The notes beneath the pieces are model-generated. The model made no database searches. It saw only the letters and a program-made list of their open reading frames with translations, and was not told the DNA's origin. DNA of 52,006 bases, taken from NCBI GenBank assembly GCA_023417655.1, contig JAEZFD010000036.1, positions 1-52,006 on the forward strand, read 5' to 3'. Source of the DNA: Planctomycetota bacterium. GTDB lineage: Bacteria; Planctomycetota; Planctomycetia; Planctomycetales; Planctomycetaceae. Position 1 is the stretch's first letter, and every line of letters begins with the position of its first letter. A program made the position numbers and the translations under genes. This document shows positions 8,487-16,567 of this stretch, one piece after another.

Positions 8487-9092
8487 ATGGGTCGTTACAC
8501 CGGACCAAAAGCGCGAGTGAATCGCCGCCTTGGATTTCAAGTCTTCGAAAATGCGGGAGCAGTTCGCGCCTTTGAGAAGAAAGAATACCCGCCGGGGATG
8601 GCTCAGCGTCGCCGTAAGTCCAGCATTTATGGACAGGCACTGCTCGAGAAGCAGAAGATCAAGTTCTATTACGGTCTGCGGGAAAAACACCTGCGGAAGT
8701 ATTTCGATAAAGCCAAGCGAATCAAAGGGAACACCGGGGAAAGCCTGATGATTCTCTGCGAACGCCGCTTGGACAACGTGGTTCGTCGCGCTGGTTTCGC
8801 GACCACTCGCCCACAGGCTCGCCAGGGGATCGTTCACGGTCACTTCCTGGTGAATGGTCGCCGCGTCGACCGTCCTTCTTATCAGGTGAATGCCGGTGAC
8901 GTGATCACCGTCAAGAACCGCCCGAACCTCAAGAAGTTCTACGCAGAACTCGGTGCCGGGGTTGATCAGAGCGCCAGCTGGATTAACTACGATAAGGAAG
9001 AGCTGAAGGCCATCGTCACTTCACTGCCAACGGTTGACGATGTCAGCCTGCCAGTGGAAGTCGGTGCCGTCGTGGCATTCCTCTCCCGCTAA
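8487..9092 (+). CDS. rpsD: 30S ribosomal protein S4
   Basis: 201 residues, the usual length for bacterial S4, a primary 16S-binding protein that nucleates 30S assembly. The N-terminus MGRYTGPKARVNRRLG is the expected one and fixes the start at the ATG at 8487, with AGGA about 10 nt upstream; an earlier in-frame start (8442) would add an unconserved tail. The S4 RNA-binding domain spans about residues 92-155 (RRLDNVVRRAGFATTRPQARQ, then HGHFLVNGRRVD). The early zinc-binding cysteines seen in some S4 proteins are absent, so this is the C-minus form. The gene stands alone, not in the alpha operon with rpsM, rpsK and rpoA, and has its own promoter and terminator. Confidence 0.97.
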   Translation: MGRYTGPKARVNRRLGFQVFENAGAVRAFEKKEYPPGMAQRRRKSSIYGQALLEKQKIKFYYGLREKHLRKYFDKAKRIKGNTGESLMILCERRLDNVVRRAGFATTRPQARQGIVHGHFLVNGRRVDRPSYQVNAGDVITVKNRPNLKKFYAELGAGVDQSASWINYDKEELKAIVTSLPTVDDVSLPVEVGAVVAFLSR

Positions 9093-9205
9093 TCGAATTC
9101 GCGAGCCGGTTCGGTTGTCCCTCGACGCCGAACCTCGCTGGCTGGTTCCGACCAGTTCGCGACAATCTGCTCGCTTGGCCTTCAGTGGTCGTGGTTTGAA
9201 GACAC

Positions 9206-9241
9206 AAGGTGACTCACTTTCGGGTGAGCCACCTTTTTTTG
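9206..9241 (+). terminator. Rho-independent terminator after rpsD
   Basis: 12-bp stem (AAGGTGACTCAC / GTGAGCCACCTT, one mismatch) with a short loop, followed by eight Ts. It separates rpsD from mutY, whose start is about 40 bp further on. Confidence 0.88.
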
Positions 9242-9280
9242 TGCCCATTGCTTTCTGAGACTGCTGGACTGAAGTCGAGA

Positions 9281-10507
9281 ATGGCGCGACGCAGAACAAG
9301 TCGAGCTGATGCCGATCCCTCCGCGCAGGATTCGAATTCCGGCGAGGGGGCGTTGCTGGAGCGATTTGACTCCCGCACTCTGAGGTCATTTCGCGATCGA
9401 CTGCTCAAATGGTACGAAAACCATTTCCGCCCGTTGCCGTGGCGGGAAACGCATGATCCTTACCGTATCTGGATCAGCGAGATCATGTGCCAGCAGACAA
9501 CCGTCAAAGCGGTCATCCCGTACTACGAACGTTTTTTGGGCCGGTTCCCGACGATTCAGGATCTCGCGTCGACATCCGAGGCAGAAGTCCTGTCCTATTG
9601 GGAAGGGCTCGGGTACTACAGCCGGGGGAGGAATCTCCGTCTGGCCGCACAGAGGATCCGAGATCAATTCGGAGGGCGGTTTCCGGAAACCATCGAAGAA
9701 ATTCTTACACTCCCGGGGATTGGTCGATATACCGCTGGAGCGATTCGCTCGTTCGCTTTCGACAAGCCGGCTCCCATCGTGGAGGCGAATACGCTGCGAC
9801 TGTACTGCCGGCTGCTGGGATATGACGGTGATCCTCGCGGCAAGGCGGGGCAAGCATTGCTGTGGAAATTCGCAGAGCTTGTGCAGCCGCGTGATCGAGC
9901 GGGGCTGTTGAATCAGGCCTTGATGGAGCTCGGGTCGCAGGTTTGTACACCAGTTTCTCCAGCCTGTGAAGAGTGCCCTGTGCAGCGATATTGCGCAGCG
10001 TTTGCTGAGAACCGTCAGCATGAGATCCCTGCTCCGAAGGCACGGACGGAAATGACCCCGGTCGTCGAAGCCACGATCGCCATCCAGCAGCAGGACCGGT
10101 ATCTGATCCGTCAGCGCCCGGGAGGGGAACGCTGGGCAGGGATGTGGGATTTTCCGCGGTTCGAAATGCAGTCGCTGACCAGTGACGCGTCTGCGGTGCG
10201 GACGCTCACTGCTGCCATGCTGAAAGAGATCCGGGATGGGGCTCGAGAGCAGAGCGGAATCAGCATTGATCAGGTGGATGTCGTTGCCGAACAGCGTCAT
10301 ACCGTGACGCGATACCGGATCCGGCTGCTCTGCTGTCACACGACTCTGTCAACGTCCGTGAGTACGGCTAAGTCTTCAGATGAGTCTTCAAGATTGGAAT
10401 GGGTGACGCTGGAAGAGCTGCGCGGTCGCCCGATGCCTGTGACGGGACGCAAGTTCGTCGGGATGCTCGAGTCTCGCGATAAGAATGTCTTGCAGTTCCG
10501 TTCCTGA
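9281..10507 (+). CDS. mutY: A/G-specific adenine DNA glycosylase (MutY) with C-terminal NUDIX-like domain
   Basis: Removes adenine mispaired with 8-oxoguanine or G during base-excision repair. The 408 residues from the ATG at 9281 contain the catalytic Glu in SEIMCQQTTV (E67), the helix-hairpin-helix LPGIGRYTAGA (144-154) and four cysteines spaced C-x6-C-x2-C-x5-C (222, 229, 232, 238) for the 4Fe-4S cluster. The C-terminal 130 residues hold a MutT/NUDIX-like 8-oxoG recognition domain (DRYLIRQRPGGERWAGMWDFPRFE). One oddity: the position normally occupied by catalytic Asp (LDGN in E. coli) reads VEANT, a Glu at residue 168. An upstream in-frame start inside the rpsD terminator was rejected. The gene is convergent with the PDZ gene, stops only 7 bp apart. 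Confidence 0.93.
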   Translation: MARRRTSRADADPSAQDSNSGEGALLERFDSRTLRSFRDRLLKWYENHFRPLPWRETHDPYRIWISEIMCQQTTVKAVIPYYERFLGRFPTIQDLASTSEAEVLSYWEGLGYYSRGRNLRLAAQRIRDQFGGRFPETIEEILTLPGIGRYTAGAIRSFAFDKPAPIVEANTLRLYCRLLGYDGDPRGKAGQALLWKFAELVQPRDRAGLLNQALMELGSQVCTPVSPACEECPVQRYCAAFAENRQHEIPAPKARTEMTPVVEATIAIQQQDRYLIRQRPGGERWAGMWDFPRFEMQSLTSDASAVRTLTAAMLKEIRDGAREQSGISIDQVDVVAEQRHTVTRYRIRLLCCHTTLSTSVSTAKSSDESSRLEWVTLEELRGRPMPVTGRKFVGMLESRDKNVLQFRS

Positions 10508-10514
10508 AAAATTG

Positions 10515-11624
10515 CTACCGCAATTCAAAAGCTGGGGGCGGATTCTTCGGCAATGGTTCCGGGAGCGCTGGAGGGGCAGGTCGTCCGATGCCGAGAGGAC
10601 CGGCGAACTTCGCAGGAAATAACTCAGGCATGGGGTCAGTCAACGGCATTGATCGCCAGGACGTCAGCTTCACGGGGAGTGTGATGATCTGCCCTGATCG
10701 GTTCACCTGAAGTTTGATTGCCTGCCCGGGCGAGTAGTCTTTCAAGGTTTCGACGAGACTTAAGAAGTCGGGAATGTCGTGCGTATCGACTTTCACGATG
10801 GTGTCGCCCGGCAGGATGCCAGCACTTTCTGCAGCGCTGTTCGCAACAACTTCAGACACCACCATGGCCGTTGCTGTCGAGCTCTGGCGGACCCCGAGAG
10901 AAGCCCCTCGTTCGACAATCATCAACCCGGAAATGTCGTTTGCCAGTTCCATGAGATCGGCGAGGTTCTGGTGGTTGCCGCGGATCGTGTACATCTGCAC
11001 GTTGGCATGATGTGAAAGCCGTCGCAGATGCCACAGGTCTTCGGCCGTTCCTGACCATTCTTCAGAGAGCAGGATTGAATACAGCGCAATGGCTTCTCCG
11101 AAGCCGACGCCGATCTGAGGGGCCGTCGGGGGCGATCGCCTTTCATTTGGGTAGGAGTAGGCCAGACGTCCTCCGAGTCGCTCGATGGCAGTGCGCGCTC
11201 GACCCTCTCGCAAACGCGTGTTGCCTGTCAGAATTGCGCCAGAGTCTGTCGAGGCGAACTCATTGGCATGCCTGACAGCTTCGAGAGCCTTCTCCGCTTC
11301 GTCTCCGACGGGGTTATCATTAGCGAGGAAGGTTTCCTCTAACAGACGGGTGAGGCGAAGCTGTGCTTCCGGATCGCATTCTGTGATGAGCCCGGGAACC
11401 TCGTCGGGGTGGCGAGTGACATAGTCTCGCAGCTGTCGTTGTGCCGCGACTCGTTCTGCGAACTTGTCAGCTGAAAGTTGCTTCACCAAGGCCGAAGCCT
11501 CGGCAGCATTGAGGGATCCCTCGGGAGGTGCAGCGTGAGCAGGCGAGCTCGAAATGAAGAGCAGGACCGCCATGCACAGCAGCGCCCAGGATGTCCGACC
11601 GTTTCTGCTCACGCCTGTCGCCAT
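10515..11624 (-). CDS. Secreted PDZ-domain protein
   Basis: 369 residues from the ATG at 11624, chosen because it opens a clear signal peptide (SWALLCMAVLLFISSSPAHA, cleavage about residue 31) and has AGGAG 9 nt upstream; the frame extends 105 codons further but those look untranslated. The middle section is helical with no clear family. Residues about 245-335 form a PDZ domain: LGVRQSSTATAMVVSEV, VANSAAESAGILPGDTIVKVD, then LVETLKDYSPGQAIKLQVNR. The C-terminus is Pro-rich. There is no protease domain (no His-Asp-Ser triad), unlike DegP/HtrA, so it probably acts as an exported binding or scaffold protein. Planctomycetes carry many proteins of this kind. Its specific role is unknown. Confidence 0.8.
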   Translation of the reverse strand: MATGVSRNGRTSWALLCMAVLLFISSSPAHAAPPEGSLNAAEASALVKQLSADKFAERVAAQRQLRDYVTRHPDEVPGLITECDPEAQLRLTRLLEETFLANDNPVGDEAEKALEAVRHANEFASTDSGAILTGNTRLREGRARTAIERLGGRLAYSYPNERRSPPTAPQIGVGFGEAIALYSILLSEEWSGTAEDLWHLRRLSHHANVQMYTIRGNHQNLADLMELANDISGLMIVERGASLGVRQSSTATAMVVSEVVANSAAESAGILPGDTIVKVDTHDIPDFLSLVETLKDYSPGQAIKLQVNRSGQIITLPVKLTSWRSMPLTDPMPELFPAKFAGPLGIGRPAPPALPEPLPKNPPPAFELR

Positions 11625-11812
11625 CCAGTTGCGTCTCCTGAAGAATCGGCTGAGTCCACAAAGGAGACCAATCTGCCCGGGGGAGACTCTCACCTTGCGG
11701 CAAACTGATCCAGTGCTTCTCCGATCAAACCAAGTTTTAATCATGATAACAGAGTGGGAAACGTACCAGTCGGATTTTGTGATCCGACTGGAACGCATTG
11801 CGTCAAAATGAA

Positions 11813-13789
11813 TTACATCTGCGCGGGAGTCGAAATTCCGAGCAGTGAGAGCCCATGTTGCAGAATCCGGCCTGAGAGATGACACAGCTGAAGTCGGCTC
11901 AGCCGGACTTCTTCTGACTCGGCTTTCAGAACCGGGCACTGATCGTAGAACGAGGTCAGATTCCCGGCCAGATCGTACAGGTATTGCGTCAATCCATTGG
12001 GACGCGAATCGGAGGCGACCGCTTCGAGTGTTTCGGCGTAGCGGCTGATCTGAAGTGCGAGTGTTCGTTCTGCCGGGGTTCGAATCTGGATTCGGGCTCC
12101 GGATTGAGCGAGCTGATCTGGGTCAACCTGTCCCTTCCGGAAGATCCCTTGGACGCGGGCATAAGCGTACTGCAGATAGGTGGCCGTGTTGCCGGTCATC
12201 GCCAGCATTTTGTCGGCGTCAAAGACATAGTCGCTTTCACGGTTGTGCATCAGGTCGGCATATTTTACGCCGCCGATACCCACCATTTCAGCGATTTCCT
12301 GCCGCTGCTCCGGAGTCAGTTCTGAACGCGGTTCTCCGGCGGCGTCGCGTTTGTTCTCATCGTTCGCAGAGACGATCTCCAATGCCTTGGAGACCGCTTC
12401 GTCGAGCAGACTTTCCAGGCCCACTGTGTCGCCGGACCGGGTTTTGTAAGGCTTCCCGTCCTTCCCCATCACGGTTCCGAAGGAGACATGCCGCAGCTCG
12501 ATGTTCTCATAACCCCATTTTCGGGCCGTCTTGAACAGCATCTCAAAGTGCTCGCCCTGTCGTGCGTCGACGACATAGAGCACTGTGTCGGCCTTCAGCT
12601 CATTGACACGGTACTGAATGGTCGCGAGATCGGTCGTGGCATAGGTAAAGGCTCCGTCGGCTTTCTGCACGATGAAGGGAGCTGCATGATCGGGAAGAAA
12701 AACGCAGACCGCTCCATCGCTGACCTCAGCCAGTTTCTCTTCGCGGAGTTTTTCCACAACAGCAGGGAGAAATGGATCGTAATAGCTTTCGCCGAGAGCG
12801 AGATCGAACTTGATCCCGAGTCGGTCGTACATCCGCTGCAGGGCTTGCAGACAGGAAGGAAGGAATTCGTTCCAGAGTTTGCGGTTCTCTTCATCGCCGT
12901 GATGGAGCTTGGCCGTCTCTTCCCGAGCGAGGCGGCTGATCTGCGGATGGGCGTCGGCCAGTGATTTCAGAGATGGTTCGGCGTCTACTGAGTCGATCTT
13001 CTGCTGCAGTGACTTCAGCGCCGCCTGTTTGCTCGCGATCTCCGAACGCCCTTTCTTTAATGATTTCTGAGCGGCTTTGTCGTCCGGCTTTGCTTGCTGT
13101 TCCTGTGACTGCAGAGCGGCTTGCGCCTGCTCCAGTTCCAGCCGGGCTGGCTCCAGCGCGGCCTTCGCGTCATGGTATTCAGAGAGCCGGTTCACGAGTC
13201 GATAGAGTCGTGCGAGTTCCCCCACGGGATTCGCCGCGTAAGCGGATTGATCGACGAAGTGCTTGTAGCCATAGATGATCATCCCGAACTGGGTACCCCA
13301 GTCCCCGATGTGGTTGTCGGCGATGACCTTATTCCCCAGAAACCGTTGAATGCGGGTAATCGCATCGCCGATCACGGTGCTCCGGAGATGGCCAACGTGC
13401 ATCGGCTTCGCGACGTTCGGAGACGAGAAATCGACGATGACCGTCTTGGGATCGGCGACGACGGGGACGCCGAGTCGCTCGTCTTGAACGGCCCTGTTGA
13501 TCTGCTCTTCTAGCCACGTATCAAGCAGTGTCAGATTGATGAAGCCGGGGCCAGCGATTTCCGGGGCCTTGCACAGATCTGAAACTTCCAGACGCGAGAC
13601 CACGGCTTCCGCAGCGGCGCGAGGCTGGATTCCCTGTTGTTTCCCCAAGGCCATTGCGAAGTTGGCCTGATAGTCACCGAAGCGGGGATCCTGAACCGGA
13701 CGGACCATCTCCGCAAAGTTCGCGGCCTGATCGGTCGTCCCTTCAAGTGCAGTGAGAAATCGGGCCTTCAGAAGTTGCAGAATGTTCAT
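11813..13789 (-). CDS. argS: Arginyl-tRNA synthetase
   Basis: Class I synthetase that charges tRNA-Arg. 658 residues, about 80 longer than the E. coli enzyme. Visible features are the N-terminal Add1 domain, the HIGH motif as HVGH (131-134) in FSSPNVAKPMHVGHLRST, the KMSK-like region GKDGKPYKTRSGD, and the C-terminal DALR anticodon-binding helical domain ending LGISTPAQM. The extra length is a charged Ala/Gln/Lys-rich segment at about 207-280, predicted coiled coil, inserted between the catalytic-domain motifs LSEYHDAKA and ADAHPQISRLARE. The ATG at 13789 starts MNILQLLKARF, typical of the family. The gene is monocistronic and diverges from the FAD oxidoreductase gene. Confidence 0.96.
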   Translation of the reverse strand: MNILQLLKARFLTALEGTTDQAANFAEMVRPVQDPRFGDYQANFAMALGKQQGIQPRAAAEAVVSRLEVSDLCKAPEIAGPGFINLTLLDTWLEEQINRAVQDERLGVPVVADPKTVIVDFSSPNVAKPMHVGHLRSTVIGDAITRIQRFLGNKVIADNHIGDWGTQFGMIIYGYKHFVDQSAYAANPVGELARLYRLVNRLSEYHDAKAALEPARLELEQAQAALQSQEQQAKPDDKAAQKSLKKGRSEIASKQAALKSLQQKIDSVDAEPSLKSLADAHPQISRLAREETAKLHHGDEENRKLWNEFLPSCLQALQRMYDRLGIKFDLALGESYYDPFLPAVVEKLREEKLAEVSDGAVCVFLPDHAAPFIVQKADGAFTYATTDLATIQYRVNELKADTVLYVVDARQGEHFEMLFKTARKWGYENIELRHVSFGTVMGKDGKPYKTRSGDTVGLESLLDEAVSKALEIVSANDENKRDAAGEPRSELTPEQRQEIAEMVGIGGVKYADLMHNRESDYVFDADKMLAMTGNTATYLQYAYARVQGIFRKGQVDPDQLAQSGARIQIRTPAERTLALQISRYAETLEAVASDSRPNGLTQYLYDLAGNLTSFYDQCPVLKAESEEVRLSRLQLCHLSGRILQHGLSLLGISTPAQM

Positions 13790-14141
13790 GGAAAACCTGG
13801 TCGGAAGTTCATCATCACGTCATCAACTCTCCCGGGGTCAGCGGGAGGCGACTGAACTCAAATCATGACAGAATCCGCTCGGTGGGGGAATGCGCAGCAG
13901 GGGTGAGAAGATGTTCCTGCTTCAATACGCCACTGGTTCTACTGGTCGGGGGATTCGCTGCTGCGAGCGGTTCTGGCAATTGCGGAATTCAGATGACTCC
14001 GTAGTCGGAGGGACCTTCCGGTTTTCGAGTCAACAGGCTGGGAGTTCTTCATCGATCAGAGTAATCTGATAAGACTTAGGTTGCGGCCTGCTTGAAGGGT
14101 TGGCGTCAGACTCTTCTCCCTTCGTGCCTCGAACAGTGAAG
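13790..14141. other. Divergent intergenic region argS / FAD oxidoreductase
   Basis: About 350 bp that must carry promoters for both flanking genes. I see no convincing -35/-10 pair, RNA structure or repeat. Confidence 0.4.
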
Positions 14142-16421
14142 ATGCTCATGTCAGGAATTTTTCGCTCTCTGCTCTACGCCCTTGCCGTGTGCTGCATTCC
14201 TTTGTCGGTGTCGCATGCGGAGACAATCCTCGTCGAAGCCGAGAGCTTTGATCGACACGGCGGTTGGAGTCTTGATACCCAGTTCATCAGCAGCATGGGC
14301 TCTCCCTACTTGCTGGCGCATGGACTAGGGAAGCCGGTCGCTGATGCCGAGACGGAAGTCATGATCTCCCAGGCAGGGACTTACAATGTTTTCGTACGAA
14401 CGAAAGACTGGGTCGCACGCTGGAAAGCTCCCGGCACCCCCGGCAAATTTCAGGTGTTCATTGACGGGAAGCCGCTGCCGGAGACTTTCGGCACAGTGGG
14501 AGCCGACTGGCACTGGCAGCCGGGGGGAACAGTTAAGCTGATCCCAGGTCAGGTGCGTCTGAAACTGCATGACCTGACCGGCTTTGAAGGACGCTGCGAC
14601 GCCATTGTTCTGACGACCGAATCGACGCCTCCTCCGAATGACTCAGCGGAACTCGCGACCTGGAGACGGAAGGCTCTCAGACTGCCGAGTGAGCCTGTTG
14701 AAAAATCAAACTATGACTTGGTGATTGTCGGCGGCGGCTACTCCGGCATGGGAGCAGCTCTGTCGGCGGCACGGATGGGCTGTCGGGTCGCTTTGATTCA
14801 GGATCGTCCGGTGCTGGGGGGGAATGGTTCCAGCGAGGTCCGAGTCTGGGCCCAAGGCCTCATTCGCCGCGGCAAATATCCTCGCATCGGGGAGATTGTT
14901 GAGGAGTTCGCGGACAAGGCGAAGAAATCACCGGGGACCGCCGAAGAGTTCGAAGATGAAAAGAAAGAACGGCTGGTTCGTGCTGAGAAAAATATCGATC
15001 TGTTTCTGAATCACCATGCTTATCGCATCGACAAAGATGGCGATCGCATTGCTGCCGTCTGGGCTTTCGACACCAAATCGGGAGCAACGACCCGGTTTAA
15101 TGGGCGTCTTTATTGCGACGCCACCGGACATGGAACGATTGGCGCGCTCGCGGATGCCGACTCGGATATGACCGACAAAGGACGCATGGGGATGAGCAAT
15201 ATGTGGGCCTGGGATGAAGGGGAGAAAGAAGTCTCCTTCCCGGAAACTCCGTGGGCTCTGGATCTCGAGATGAAGGATTTCCCATATCCGGTCGATCACC
15301 ATGGCCAGTGGTTCTGGGAAAGCGGTTTCGACAAAGACCCACTGGGCGATGCAGAGGGAATTCGGGACTGGAATTTCCGTGCGGTGTATGGTGCGTTCAA
15401 TGCGATGAAGAATCGTGATGGAGCTGCCAAACACAAGACCGCATCGCTCACCTGGTTGGCCTATATCGGGGGGCCGCGTGAATCGCGTCGTCTGATGGGC
15501 GACGTGATTCTGACAGAAGATGACATCGTCACGAAGCGCGAATTCAAGGACGGCTGCGTCCCGAGTACCTGGTCGATCGATCTGCACTATCCGAAGGAGC
15601 AGTTCGCCCAGAAGTTCCCGGACAACCCGTTCATTTCTTATGCGGTGCATGACCGCCGGGTCGACCGGACCTATGGATATCCGATTCCTTACCGCTGTTT
15701 CTATTCACGCAACATTCCCAACCTGTTCATGGCCGGCCGTAATATCAGTGTGACGCATGAAGCACTGGGGACGACTCGTGTGATGAAGACCTGCGGCATG
15801 ATGGGGGAAGTGGTCGGCAAAGCGACTTCGCTCTGCAAAATCTATAACTGCGAACCGCGTGACGTGTATGAGCGTTACTGGCCGGAGATGGACCAGCTGC
15901 TGCAGCTCCCCGGCAAGGCCTATCGCGAGACCGTCAACTCACCATTTGTGATTCCGAAGGATTCACTGCCGCTGGCGAGCCCGGAAGGTGCTCCGACAGG
16001 ACTGGATCCGAAATCGCTCAAGGGTGTTGTCATCGATAATCGCGCCGCGAAGCTGGTCGGGCAATGGAACTCTGGTGAAGGCCTGAAGCCGTATGTGGGG
16101 TACGAGTACCTTTATGCTTCGCCGAACTCCGGGGCGACGGCCACATTTGAATGGCAGAATGCCGAACCAGGAACGATCGAAATCCGGCTTGCTTATCTAA
16201 ATCATCCGAATCGGGGAAAAGCCGTTCCGGTGAAAGTGACCATCGCCGGGAAAGCCACCGAGAAGCGAATCGACATGTCGGTGAAGCCTCCGATTGATGA
16301 TGCGTTCATTTCACTGGGCAAGTTCCCCGTGAACAAGAACGAACGTGTCACCGTCGTGATCAGCACGGAAGACTCCAAGGGAGTCGCTCATGCTGATGCC
16401 ATCCAAATTCTGAAAGAGTAA
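14142..16421 (+). CDS. Secreted FAD-dependent oxidoreductase flanked by carbohydrate-binding-like domains
   Basis: 759 residues from the ATG at 14142; a TTG at 14100 and an ATG at 14148 are alternatives. A signal peptide ends near SVSHA. Residues 30-175 form a beta-rich domain (ILVEAESFDRHGGW) of the kind found in xanthan-lyase/golvesin-like modules. The FAD_oxidored domain follows, with the dinucleotide-binding motif YDLVIVGGGYSGMGAALSAARMG at about 195-217, the second motif DRPVLGGNGSSEVR, and near its end FMAGRNISVTHEALGTTRVMKTC, the FAD-contacting region. A second beta-rich domain of about 120 residues closes the protein. Family members are common in Planctomycetes and Bacteroidetes polysaccharide loci; the substrate is probably an exported sugar or glycan, but this is inference. 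A terminator follows, so it is probably monocistronic. Confidence 0.85.
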   Translation: MLMSGIFRSLLYALAVCCIPLSVSHAETILVEAESFDRHGGWSLDTQFISSMGSPYLLAHGLGKPVADAETEVMISQAGTYNVFVRTKDWVARWKAPGTPGKFQVFIDGKPLPETFGTVGADWHWQPGGTVKLIPGQVRLKLHDLTGFEGRCDAIVLTTESTPPPNDSAELATWRRKALRLPSEPVEKSNYDLVIVGGGYSGMGAALSAARMGCRVALIQDRPVLGGNGSSEVRVWAQGLIRRGKYPRIGEIVEEFADKAKKSPGTAEEFEDEKKERLVRAEKNIDLFLNHHAYRIDKDGDRIAAVWAFDTKSGATTRFNGRLYCDATGHGTIGALADADSDMTDKGRMGMSNMWAWDEGEKEVSFPETPWALDLEMKDFPYPVDHHGQWFWESGFDKDPLGDAEGIRDWNFRAVYGAFNAMKNRDGAAKHKTASLTWLAYIGGPRESRRLMGDVILTEDDIVTKREFKDGCVPSTWSIDLHYPKEQFAQKFPDNPFISYAVHDRRVDRTYGYPIPYRCFYSRNIPNLFMAGRNISVTHEALGTTRVMKTCGMMGEVVGKATSLCKIYNCEPRDVYERYWPEMDQLLQLPGKAYRETVNSPFVIPKDSLPLASPEGAPTGLDPKSLKGVVIDNRAAKLVGQWNSGEGLKPYVGYEYLYASPNSGATATFEWQNAEPGTIEIRLAYLNHPNRGKAVPVKVTIAGKATEKRIDMSVKPPIDDAFISLGKFPVNKNERVTVVISTEDSKGVAHADAIQILKE

Positions 16422-16433
16422 GTCGAATTGAAC

Positions 16434-16463
16434 GGAGGCGGGGCAGTGATCGGTCCCGCCTCC
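16434..16463 (+). terminator. Terminator hairpin after FAD oxidoreductase gene
   Basis: Perfect 9-bp G/C stem GGAGGCGGG / CCCGCCTCC with an 11-nt loop, followed by TTCATTCAT. It lies 12 bp past the stop. Confidence 0.7.
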
Positions 16464-16567
16464 TTCATTCATGTCGAACATTCTTGTCAAGCAATTGTGC
16501 TTCGTGACCTGCTCACGTGCTGCCGGCCTTCGTGGCGGTGCAGCGGAATCATGAAAATGGTCTCTCG

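Noticed and set aside
10510..10525. Hairpin AATTGC-TACC-GCAATT between the convergent mutY and PDZ genes as terminator
   Set aside because: The stem is only 6 bp and overlaps the PDZ stop codon; too weak to list as a terminator, though it may help stop transcription.
14928..15650. 240-codon minus-strand frame opposite the FAD oxidoreductase
   Set aside because: No family resemblance; it lies within a conserved gene on the other strand.
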